From: URNF01 sp045594105
Lineage (GTDB): Bacteria > Bacillota > Clostridia > Oscillospirales > Acutalibacteraceae
Assembly (NCBI GenBank): GCA_045594105.1
Contig: JAZNXY010000113.1
Span: forward strand, 1-12,714
DNA length: 12,714 bases
Reading direction: 5' to 3'
Below, piece after piece: positions 1 through 7,900 of this stretch (position 1 is its first letter; each line of letters begins with the position of its first letter). A program made the translations under genes and the position numbers. The notes below the pieces were generated by a model. It saw nothing but the letters and a program-made list of their open reading frames with translations, searched no databases and was not told the DNA's origin.

Positions 1-876
1 GATGTATCAAACGACTCGACCCATATTGCAAACATAAACCCTTACCGTTACAAGGGGTATTACTACGACTCCGAGACAGGGTTCTATTATGTATCCAGCC
101 GTTATTATGATCCTGAGATCGGTCGGTGGATAAATGCAGACAATCAAATAGCAGGTGTCGGCGGAGAAGTCTTGGGATACAATATGTTTGCCTATTGTAT
201 GAACAATCCTGTGAACATGAGCGATCCTTCCGGCAACTGGCCTAAATGGGCAACTAAACTTGTCGTAGCCGTAGCAGTTGTTGCCGTTGTAGCAGTTGAA
301 GCTGCGGTTACAGTAGCAACCGCTGGAGCTGGAACTGCAATAGCAGCAGTTGCTGTTGGAGCGGCAAAAGGTGCTGCAATAGGATTTGCTGTAGGTGCCG
401 CCACTGGAGCAGCAGGTGGTGCAATAAGTCACCGAATATCAACAGGTAGTTGGGATGGTGCTGGAGAAGCTGCTTTGAATGGTATGGCTAACGGTGCATT
501 ATCTGGAGCAGTTAGTGGTGCAATAACAGGTGGAATAACGGGTGGCATAAGTTATAATTCGGGAGCAACTTCGGCAGGAAAAGGCTTTGATACCTACAGA
601 CAATTAAAAAACGAAATAGGCTCGCCAGGAGCAGGAAATGAATGGCATCATATTGTAGAGCAAAGCCAAATTGCAAAGTCAGGTTTTAGCCCACAGATGA
701 TTCAAAACACAAATAATATTATGTCTATTAGCAAAACGACACACCGAGCAATAAGTGGCTACTATTCCAGTGTACAGCCTTTTACGAATGGAATGATTGT
801 ACGAAATTGGCTTGCTGGACAAAGTTTTAGCGCACAGTATGAATTTGGTATTAACGTTATTAAGATGTTTATGTGA
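1..876 (+). CDS. RHS-repeat polymorphic toxin, C-terminal fragment with HNH (WHH-like) nuclease tip; 5' end outside window
   Basis: The reading frame is open from base 1, so this is the last 291 residues of a larger protein. Residues about 14-77 are the RHS repeat-associated core: NPYRYKGYYYDSETGFYY, SRYYDPEIGRW, then YCMNNPVNMSDPSGN, where the conserved shell normally ends and a variable toxin begins. Residues about 84-184 are an Ala/Gly/Val-rich, glycine-zipper-like hydrophobic stretch, of the kind seen before toxin tips and often assumed to help entry. The tip (about 190-291) has EWHHIVEQ with H216/H217, then N236/N238/N239 and H248, a spacing that fits the HNH/endonuclease VII fold (WHH-type toxins). 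It would act as a DNase, or possibly RNase, in rival cells after contact-dependent delivery. RHS identity is firm; nuclease family is inferred from motif spacing. The gene is AT-richer than the housekeeping genes downstream, suggesting transfer. Confidence 0.88.
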   Translation, partial: DVSNDSTHIANINPYRYKGYYYDSETGFYYVSSRYYDPEIGRWINADNQIAGVGGEVLGYNMFAYCMNNPVNMSDPSGNWPKWATKLVVAVAVVAVVAVEAAVTVATAGAGTAIAAVAVGAAKGAAIGFAVGAATGAAGGAISHRISTGSWDGAGEAALNGMANGALSGAVSGAITGGITGGISYNSGATSAGKGFDTYRQLKNEIGSPGAGNEWHHIVEQSQIAKSGFSPQMIQNTNNIMSISKTTHRAISGYYSSVQPFTNGMIVRNWLAGQSFSAQYEFGINVIKMFM

Positions 877-885
877 GGTGTGTAT

Positions 886-1215
886 ATGAAAGATTATTAT
901 AATTTATTTGTAGAATTATCGTTGCAACAGTGTACTAAAAATGACTATGCGAATAAACTCAAAGTTAAAAAACACAATGAAGCTTCTAAAAAGCTTAAAA
1001 AGTTGCAAGATGAAATGAAGCAGAATGTGAGCGAAGATGTATTGTATCTGCTGCTTAATCACGAAGATGATAGAGTAAAAGTTAATGCTGCTTCTTTCTG
1101 TTTACAGTCAGAGATTCTTATTGACCAAGCCGTTCTTACATTGAAAAAAATAATTGATGTTTCGGACGATTCAACAATCTGTTTTTCAGCAAAAATGTTA
1201 TTGCAAAAACACTAA
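886..1215 (+). CDS. Probable immunity protein to the RHS toxin (DUF2019/HEAT-like)
   Basis: A 109-residue soluble protein with no signal peptide or membrane segment. The N-terminal half is charged and helical (NKLKVKKHNEASKKLKKL), followed by a helical-repeat pattern: VLYLLLNHEDDRVKVNAASFC, then QAVLTLKKIID and a final helix ending AKMLLQKH. This resembles the small DUF2019 family and HEAT-type repeats, with the VR/VKxxAA signature. It starts 9 bases after the toxin stop. An ATG at 886 is preferred over a GTG at 880 because the GAGGTG ribosome binding site (875-880) overlaps that GTG and sits 5 bases before the ATG. The position right after a polymorphic toxin strongly suggests it binds and neutralises that nuclease in the producing cell. 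Family assignment is by recognition only; the immunity role is inferred from context. Base composition is strongly AT-rich. Confidence 0.75.
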   Translation: MKDYYNLFVELSLQQCTKNDYANKLKVKKHNEASKKLKKLQDEMKQNVSEDVLYLLLNHEDDRVKVNAASFCLQSEILIDQAVLTLKKIIDVSDDSTICFSAKMLLQKH

Positions 1216-1222
1216 AGATTAA

Positions 1223-1270
1223 TACCAGCAAGCATCGCCTTTTGGGGACAAAAGGCGATGCTTGCTGGTA
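1223..1270. repeat. Perfect 22-bp inverted repeat with 4-base loop
   Basis: Bases 1223-1244 are the exact reverse complement of 1249-1270, around a GGGA loop. The stem contains AGCAAGCATCGCC. It begins 8 bases after the immunity-gene stop. No T-run follows on either strand, so it is not a standard intrinsic terminator, although it would form a very stable RNA hairpin that could protect the 3' end of the toxin-immunity transcript. It could also be a dispersed palindromic element. Confidence 0.85.
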
Positions 1271-1275
1271 CACAG

Positions 1276-1303
1276 GAACACAGGGGACGGTTCTCTTGTG
1301 TTC
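1276..1303. repeat. REP-like palindrome (GGGGACGGTTCTC core)
   Basis: GAACACA (1276-1282) and TGTGTTC (1297-1303) flank a GGGGACGGTTCTC core that continues the pairing with some G-T wobbles, giving about 12 paired bases with a CGGT loop. From memory, this core resembles intergenic palindromes seen many times over in Bacillota genomes and associated with REP-associated tyrosine transposases. No transposase is visible here. The assignment to a repeat family rests on recall, not on a second copy in this window. Confidence 0.55.
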
Positions 1304-1370
1304 TTGAAAATCTCCTATGATTTTTTTATCATCACATTATAACAAATTACATCTTTATTTGCAGTAAAGA

Positions 1371-1405
1371 CAAAAATCCGCCCGATTTCTTCGGGCGGAT
1401 TTTTT
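1371..1405 (-). terminator. Intrinsic terminator of ppdK (symmetrical)
   Basis: A 14-bp stem (1372-1385 with 1391-1404) around a 5-base loop, with the GC-rich core TCCGCCCGA. A-rich and T-rich flanks give a T-run in either direction. It lies 17 bases beyond the ppdK stop codon on the minus strand and could also stop transcription arriving from the toxin-immunity side. Confidence 0.9.
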
Positions 1406-1421
1406 GGGGTTTGGTTATGAA

Positions 1422-4052
1422 TTATTTCATATCCTTGATAGCAGCCTGTGCTGCAGCCAGACGTGCGATCGGCACGCGGAAGGGCGAGCAGGACACGTAA
1501 TCGAGACCGATCTTGTGGCAGAATTCCACAGATACAGGGTCGCCGCCGTGTTCGCCGCAGATACCGCAGTGGATTTCCGGACGGGTAGCTTTACCGAGGG
1601 AAACAGCCATTTCCATCAATTTACCAACACCGGTCTGGTCGAGTTTTGCGAAGGGATCGTTCTCGTAGATCTTGGTGTCATAGTAAGCGGTGAGGAACTT
1701 GCCTGCGTCGTCACGGGAGAAGCCGAAGGTCATCTGGGTCAGGTCGTTGGTACCGAAGCAGAAGAATTCAGCTTCCTTCGCAATGTCGTCAGCGGTCAAG
1801 CACGCACGCGGGATTTCCATCATGGTACCCACTTCGTATTTGAGCTCTACGCCGGCAGCAGCGATTTCCGCATCAGCGGTAGCCACAACAACGTTTTTCA
1901 CGAATTTCATTTCCTTCACTTCGCCGGTGAGAGGAATCATGATTTCGGGAACGATGTTCCAATCGGGATGTGCTTTCTTCACATTGATCGCAGCACGGAT
2001 AACAGCAGAGGTCTGCATCTTTGCGATTTCGGGATAGGTAACAGCCAGACGGCAGCCACGGTGACCCATCATCGGGTTGAACTCGTGCAAGGAAGCAATG
2101 AGGTTTTTGATGTCAGCAACAGTTTTGCCCTGTGCTTTTGCGAGCGCTTCGATGTCGGCCTCTTCGGTGGGCACGAACTCGTGCAGCGGTGGATCGAGGA
2201 AGCGGATGCAAACAGGATTGCCTTCGAGAGCTTCGTACAGTTTCTCGAAGTCGCCCTGCTGGTAGGGAAGAATCTTAGCAAGAGCAGCTTCACGCTCTTC
2301 AACGGTATCAGCACAGATCATTTCACGGAAAGCAGCGATTCTTTCAGCTTCGAAGAACATGTGCTCGGTACGGCAAAGGCCGATACCTTCAGCACCGAGT
2401 TCACGTGCTTTCTTTGCGTCAGCGGGGGTGTCAGCATTGGTGCGAACCTTCAGAGTACGGAACTCGTCAGCCCAATCCATGATGCGGCCAAACTCGCCTG
2501 CGATTTCAGCATCAACGGTGGGGATGATGCCGTCGTAGATGTTACCGGTGGAGCCGTCGATGGAGATATAATCGCCTTCAACGTATACTTTGCCGGCCAG
2601 TTCGAACTTCTTGTTCTCTTCGTCCATTTTGATGTCACCGCAACCGGATACACAGCAGGTACCCATACCACGGGCAACAACAGCTGCGTGGGAGGTCATA
2701 CCGCCGCGAACGGTCAGGATGCCCTGAGAAGCTTTCATACCGGTGATATCTTCGGGAGAGGTTTCCAGACGAACGAGGATAACCTTTTCGCCACGGTTGT
2801 TCCATTCTTCAGCGTCTTCAGCGGTGAACACAACTTTACCGCAAGCAGCACCGGGAGAAGCACCAAGACCTTTACCTGCGGGAGTAGCAGCTTTCAGAGC
2901 TTTTACGTCGAACTGCGGATGCAGGAGGGTGTCGAGGTTACGGGGATCGATCATAGCAACGGCCTGTTTCTTGTCGATCATGCCTTCGTCTACGAGGTCA
3001 CAAGCGATTTTGAGAGCCGCTTTTGCGGTACGTTTGCCGTTACGGGTCTGCAGCATATAGAGTTTGCCGTCTTCAACGGTGAATTCCATATCCTGCATAT
3101 CACGGTAATGATCTTCGAGGATAGCGCAAACTTTCTTAAACTCTTCGAAAGCAGCGGGGAACTTTTCAGCCATTTCAGCGATCGGCATGGGGGTACGCAC
3201 GCCGGCAACAACGTCTTCGCCCTGTGCGTTGGTGAGGAACTCACCCATAAGGCCGGGTTCGCCGGTAGCGGGGTCACGGGTAAACGCAACACCGGTGCCG
3301 CAGTTGTCGCCCATGTTACCGAATGCCATCATCTGTACGTTAACAGCGGTACCCCAGGAATACGGAATATCGTTGTCACGACGGTATACGTTAGCACGCG
3401 GGTTGTCCCAGGAACGGAACACAGCTTCCACAGCACCCATCAACTGTTCTTTGGGATCGGAGGGGAAGTCTACGCCGAGCTTTGCTTTGTATTCGGCTTT
3501 GAACTGGCGAGCCAATTCTTTGAGGTCTTCAGCGGTCAGGTCTACGTCCTGGGTCACGCCTTTTGCTTCTTTCATCTTGTCGATGAGTTCTTCGAAGTAC
3601 TTCTTACCGACTTCCATAACAACGTCGGAGTACATCTGGATAAAACGACGGTAGCAGTCGTAAGCCCAACGAGCATTGCCGGATTTGGCAGCCATGGTTT
3701 CTACTACGTCTTCGTTAAGACCGAGGTTCAGGATGGTATCCATCATACCGGGCATGGAAGCACGGGCACCGGAACGAACGGAAACGAGAAGCGGATTCTC
3801 TTTGTCGCCGAACTTTTTGCCGGTAACGCCTTCCATTTTTACGATGTATTCCATAATCTGTGCCTGGATATCATCGTTGATTTTGCGGCCGTCCTCGTAG
3901 TACTGCGTACAAGCTTCGGTGGTTACAGTGAAGCCCTGGGGAACAGGAAGACCGATTTTGGTCATTTCTGCCAGGTTAGCACCCTTACCGCCAAGCAGTT
4001 CGCGCATGGACGCATCGCCTTCGCTGAAGAGATAAACAAACTTGTGACTCAT
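1422..4052 (-). CDS. ppdK: Pyruvate, phosphate dikinase
   Basis: An 876-residue cytoplasmic enzyme that interconverts pyruvate + ATP + Pi with phosphoenolpyruvate + AMP + PPi. In anaerobic Clostridia it can run in the glycolytic direction with PPi. The length matches the clostridial enzyme (about 874). The N-terminal nucleotide-binding domain has LLGGKGANLAEM (about 19-30) and SVRSGARASMPGMMDT (about 91-106). The swivelling phosphohistidine domain has GGMTSHAAVVARG with the catalytic His at 455. The C-terminal TIM barrel has GHRGCRLAVTYPE (663-675), EVGTMMEIPRA (740-750), FFCFGTNDLTQMTFGFSRDD (763-782) and CGICGEHGGDP with the catalytic Cys near 832. The ATG at 4052 has an AGGAGG 7 bases upstream. 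The gene is monocistronic, with its own promoter and terminator, and no PPDK regulatory-protein gene is nearby. Codon use is strongly biased: TTA, CTA and TCA never occur in frame. Confidence 0.98.
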   Translation of the reverse strand: MSHKFVYLFSEGDASMRELLGGKGANLAEMTKIGLPVPQGFTVTTEACTQYYEDGRKINDDIQAQIMEYIVKMEGVTGKKFGDKENPLLVSVRSGARASMPGMMDTILNLGLNEDVVETMAAKSGNARWAYDCYRRFIQMYSDVVMEVGKKYFEELIDKMKEAKGVTQDVDLTAEDLKELARQFKAEYKAKLGVDFPSDPKEQLMGAVEAVFRSWDNPRANVYRRDNDIPYSWGTAVNVQMMAFGNMGDNCGTGVAFTRDPATGEPGLMGEFLTNAQGEDVVAGVRTPMPIAEMAEKFPAAFEEFKKVCAILEDHYRDMQDMEFTVEDGKLYMLQTRNGKRTAKAALKIACDLVDEGMIDKKQAVAMIDPRNLDTLLHPQFDVKALKAATPAGKGLGASPGAACGKVVFTAEDAEEWNNRGEKVILVRLETSPEDITGMKASQGILTVRGGMTSHAAVVARGMGTCCVSGCGDIKMDEENKKFELAGKVYVEGDYISIDGSTGNIYDGIIPTVDAEIAGEFGRIMDWADEFRTLKVRTNADTPADAKKARELGAEGIGLCRTEHMFFEAERIAAFREMICADTVEEREAALAKILPYQQGDFEKLYEALEGNPVCIRFLDPPLHEFVPTEEADIEALAKAQGKTVADIKNLIASLHEFNPMMGHRGCRLAVTYPEIAKMQTSAVIRAAINVKKAHPDWNIVPEIMIPLTGEVKEMKFVKNVVVATADAEIAAAGVELKYEVGTMMEIPRACLTADDIAKEAEFFCFGTNDLTQMTFGFSRDDAGKFLTAYYDTKIYENDPFAKLDQTGVGKLMEMAVSLGKATRPEIHCGICGEHGGDPVSVEFCHKIGLDYVSCSPFRVPIARLAAAQAAIKDMK

Positions 4053-4089
4053 AAGTCAACCTCCTAAAAAATATTTTACAACGTCATGT

Positions 4090-4118
4090 TATCGTGAACT
4101 CTAAAAGGGCGCACGATA
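4090..4118 (-). promoter_or_regulatory. Dyad in the ppdK 5' leader
   Basis: TATCGTG (4090-4096) and CACGATA (4112-4118) form an exact 7-bp inverted repeat with a 15-base spacer. It lies immediately downstream of the predicted ppdK transcription start, between the -10 box and the ribosome binding site. It could be an operator for an unidentified repressor or a leader hairpin. The regulator is not recognisable from the sequence. Confidence 0.45.
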
Positions 4119-4127
4119 CCGCCTAAT

Positions 4128-4156
4128 ATTATAACAGAGATTTTTTGCTTTTTCCA
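4128..4156 (-). promoter_or_regulatory. ppdK promoter
   Basis: Read on the minus strand there is a consensus TATAAT (4133 to 4128) and, 17 bases upstream, TGGAAA (4156 to 4151; 4 of 6 to the sigma-A -35 consensus). The predicted leader is about 70 bases, ending in AGGAGG before the ATG. Confidence 0.7.
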
Positions 4157-4259
4157 GTATTTTTATGAAAAAAACCTACATTTTTATAACTATTGTATAT
4201 TTGCACAAGTTTTTTCCTGTTTTAGAGTCTTGTATGGTAAAAAAGTCGTCAGTTTTCTC

Positions 4260-4287
4260 TTGCAAAGCTGTTGTTTTGCTGTATAAT
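4260..4287 (+). promoter_or_regulatory. pth-mfd promoter
   Basis: TTGCAA (4260-4265) and a consensus TATAAT (4282-4287) are separated by 16 bases, on the plus strand. Transcription would begin near 4294, giving a leader of about 28 bases before the pth ATG. The region 4134-4259 between this and the ppdK promoter is AT-rich with no gene seen. Confidence 0.75.
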
Positions 4288-4321
4288 GATAATGAGAAAA
4301 AATTTCTTTTCGGAGATGCTT

Positions 4322-4921
4322 ATGTTTTTTAAAAAATCCAAACCGTCCGGACCTGTGGACTGCCTGATAGTCGGTCTCGGTAATCCCGGCATAAAATATG
4401 AAAATACCCGGCACAATGCCGGGTTTATCGCACTGGACGCTTTGGCGAAGGATTTGGGCGTGAAGGTGGATCGTGTGCGTTTTCGTGCGTATTGCGGAGA
4501 GGGTAACATCGGGGAGAAGCGTGTACTGCTGATGAAGCCGCAAACCTTTATGAATAACAGCGGCGAAGCGGTCAGAGAAGCGATGCAGTTTTATAAACTG
4601 ACCCCCGACAGAGTGTTGCTGCTTTTTGATGATGTTTCGCTGCCCGTGGGCGGCTTGCGTGTGCGTCGCAACGGCAGTGCAGGTGGCCAAAACGGTGTGA
4701 AAAGTATTATTACCGTTTGCGGAAGTGACGCTTTCCCTCGTGTGAAGCTCGGTATCGGTGCAAAACCGCATCCTGATTATAATTTGGCGGACTGGGTACT
4801 GTCCCGTTTCACTAAGGACGAGATGAAGGTAGTGCAGGAAACGGCAGAAAAAGCCGTCGGGGCCGCAAAACTCATTGTTGAAGGCAATATCGATGAGGCC
4901 ATGAACCGTTATTCGCATTAA
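4322..4921 (+). CDS. pth: Peptidyl-tRNA hydrolase
   Basis: A 199-residue cytoplasmic enzyme that cleaves the ester bond of peptidyl-tRNAs dropped by stalled ribosomes, recycling tRNA. Family motifs: IVGLGNPGIKYENTRHNAGF with Asn21 and catalytic His31, KPQTFMNNSGEAV with Asn78, and FDDVSLPVGGLRVRRNGSAGG with Asp103/104. The substrate-binding GGHNG motif reads GGQNG (residues 121-125), so the usual His is Gln. There is a basic 12-residue N-terminal extension (FFKKSK) compared with the E. coli protein. The ATG at 4322 is chosen because GGAG (4312-4315) lies 6 bases upstream; an in-frame ATG at 4316 directly abuts that site, and the frame upstream overlaps the promoter. It is followed 12 bases later by mfd; pth near mfd is a common Bacillota order. 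Confidence 0.96.
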   Translation: MFFKKSKPSGPVDCLIVGLGNPGIKYENTRHNAGFIALDALAKDLGVKVDRVRFRAYCGEGNIGEKRVLLMKPQTFMNNSGEAVREAMQFYKLTPDRVLLLFDDVSLPVGGLRVRRNGSAGGQNGVKSIITVCGSDAFPRVKLGIGAKPHPDYNLADWVLSRFTKDEMKVVQETAEKAVGAAKLIVEGNIDEAMNRYSH

Positions 4922-4933
4922 AAGGAGTGCTAT

Positions 4934-7900
4934 ATGCGATTGTTTGAAGCCGGCTTGTTAAAAATGCCGGTGTTTTCGGCGTTACAAAAGGATATTCGTG
5001 CCAACCGCCTGCCCGTAGCTGTAACAGGTCTTGGGCATATCCACAAAGCAGTATGGATACACGCTCTGCGTGGTATGATTAACCGTCGTGCAGTGGTATT
5101 GGTGGCAGACGAAGCAGAAGCGACCCGCTTGCAAGAGGACCTCACGGCCCTCGGTGAGCGGGTATTGTTGCTGCCTGCAAGAGATCTTTCTCTGCGTCGT
5201 GTGGAATCCACCTCACGAGAATATGAACAGATGCGTCTTGCCGCACTGACAACCATGGCAGAGGGTGGGTACGACTGTGTGATAGCGGGGGTGGACGCCG
5301 CTATACAGTATACGTTACCGCCCGAAACCCTGCTGGAACGCACTCTTGACATAACGGCGGGTGCGCCTTTGCCCGTGAAGGATATTGCTGCTGCTTTGTC
5401 CGCAGCAGGATATGAACGTGCCGAGCAGATTGAAGGTGCGGGACAGTTTGCTGTCCGTGGCGGTATCGTAGATGTATATCCCGCCGCCGCACCGCACCCC
5501 GTACGTATTGAGCTGTGGGGCGATACGGTGGATACCATTGCGTATTTTGACCGCTTTACCCAACGCCGTACCGAACAGCTCGACGGCATTGCCGTACCGC
5601 CTGCGGCAGAAATCATGTACGATGACCCGTTGGCTCTTGCACAACAGCTTGAAGAGCTGGCCGCCTCCTTAAAAGGCAAAGCGGCACCGTTGCAAAAAGA
5701 ACATTTGCAAAAAGATATAGAGCGGTTACGTGGCGGCAGATTACCTGCCTCCATGGATAAATACATTCCGCTGATTTACGAAACGCCCGCTACGTTATTT
5801 GATTATTGCGGTGACAGTTTGCTGTTTGTTTCCGAGATCGGTAAAATTCGGGAACGCTCCCGCACCTTCCATTGGCAGCTGCAGGAGGATATCAAGGGGT
5901 TGACCGAAGAAGGCGAGCTGTGTAAAGGTCTTACTGCATTTGCTTTGCCGCAGGACACCTTACAGCTGCGCTTGCAGCAGCGTGGTGCGGTTATTATGGA
6001 TGCTTTCGCAGGCGGTCTTTGGGATATACAGGTGAAAGCACTGTATAATGCTACCGTGCGACAACTGCCCGTGTGGTCGGGCGGTCTGGATATTCTCAAG
6101 GAGGATTTGTTCGACCTTTTGGCACGTGGTATGGCGTGTGTGGTTCTGTGCGGCAGTGAAGAAAAAACCGCCGCAGTATTGGCGGAGGATCTGCAAAAGG
6201 TGGGTATCCCTGCTATATTTGCCAAATCCCCCGACCAACCGATTAAAGGGCAGGTGCTGGTGCTCAATGGCGGTATTTCCGCAGGTGCGGAGTTCCCCGA
6301 GGCGGGTTTTGCTGTGATTACCCGTGGCAGAGCATCTGCCGCCCGCAAAAAGCCATGTCGTGTACACAAAAACAAAGGTGCCGAAATACACAGCTTATCT
6401 GAACTGACGATTGGTGACTACGTGGTACATTCCGCACACGGTATCGGTATTTACGAAGGGGTCCACCGTCTGGATTTACAGGGTGTTATCAAGGACTACA
6501 TCAAAATACGGTACGATAAGGGTGACCTTTTGTATGTGCCGGTCACACAAATGGATCTGGTATCCAAATACATCGGTACGAAGGAAGATGCTACCGTAAA
6601 GCTGCACCGTCTGGGCGGGCAGGAATGGCAGAAAGCCAAGACACGTGTGCGAACGGTGGTAAAGGATATTGCCAAGCAGCTGATTGCGTTGTACAGCACC
6701 CGTATGGCGACCAAAGGATATGCGTTTGATCCCGACGGTGAATGGCAGTACGATTTTGAACGGCATTTTGAATACGAAGAAACGGATGACCAGCTGCGTT
6801 GTATTGATGAAATTAAAGCAGATATGGAACGTCCCGTGCCCATGGACCGCTTACTTTGCGGTGACGTTGGCTTCGGAAAAACCGAAGTGGCATTGCGTGC
6901 GGCGTTCAAATGTATTGTGGAAGGCAAGCTGTGTGTGCTGTTGGTGCCGACCACCATTTTGGCATTTCAGCATTACAATACCATTGTGCGTCGCTTCGAA
7001 GGATTCCCTGTAGAGATAGAAATGCTGTCTCGTTTTCGCACACCGAAGCAGCAGGCGGCTATTTTAGAGCGGGTGGCGGCCGGTAAAGTGGATATCCTTG
7101 TCGGCACCCATCGTATGCTTTCCAAAGACGTGCAGCTCCCCAACCTCGGTTTATTTATTGTGGACGAGGAACAGCGCTTTGGTGTGGCACAGAAGGAACG
7201 TATCAAAGAGCTTGCACCGGCCGTCGATGTGCTGACGTTATCGGCTACACCGATTCCACGCACACTCAATATGGCGCTCAGCGGTGTACGTGATATGTCC
7301 ATTATCGAGGAAGCACCGCAGGATCGTCGTCCTGTACAAACCTATGTGCTGGAGCACGATATGGGTATCATTACGGATGCTATCCGTCGTGAATTACGTC
7401 GTGACGGACAGGTGTATTATCTGCATAACCGCGTGGAAAGCATAGAGCGGTGTGCCAGCAGCTTGCAGACACATTTACCCGAGGCACGTATTGCGGTGGC
7501 ACACGGTAAGATGACCGAAGAACAGTTGTCTGATATCTGGCGGCAGGTGCTGGAACACGAAGTGGATATTTTGGTGTGTACCACTATCATAGAAACGGGT
7601 GTGGACATTCCGAACGTCAATACGCTGATTATTGAAAACGCCGATTGCTTCGGTTTGTCTCAGTTGCATCAGCTGCGTGGTCGTGTCGGACGTTCCTCCC
7701 GCCGTGCGTTTGCATATCTCACCTTCCGACGTGGTAAAGAATTGACCGAGGTAGCCACAAAGCGGTTGGAAACTATGCGTGATTTTACCGAGTTTGGCGC
7801 GGGCTTCAAGATCGCAATGCGGGATATGGAAATCCGTGGTGCAGGTAATATGCTCGGTGCACAGCAGCACGGCCATATGGAAGCAGTGGGCTATGAAATG

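Noticed and set aside
192..404. Minus-strand Ala/Thr-rich frame
   Set aside because: It is the mirror of the Ala/Gly-rich hydrophobic stretch of the RHS protein, a low-complexity artefact.
880..885. GTG start for the immunity gene
   Set aside because: The GTG is part of the GAGGTG ribosome binding site serving the ATG at 886.
1216..1421. CRISPR array
   Set aside because: Two different palindromes are adjacent but there are no regularly spaced direct repeats or spacers and no cas genes.
1404..4067. 887-residue plus-strand open frame
   Set aside because: It is the codon-aligned antisense of ppdK, which has unmistakable PPDK motifs, an RBS, a promoter and a terminator. The antisense frame is open only because ppdK lacks TTA, CTA and TCA codons; its translation resembles no protein family.
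4271..4321. Upstream in-frame extension of pth
   Set aside because: It overlaps the -10 box and lacks an RBS; GGAG 6 bases before the ATG at 4322 decides the start.
4190..4918. 242-residue minus-strand open frame
   Set aside because: It is antisense to pth and runs out through the pth promoter; no RBS or family motif.
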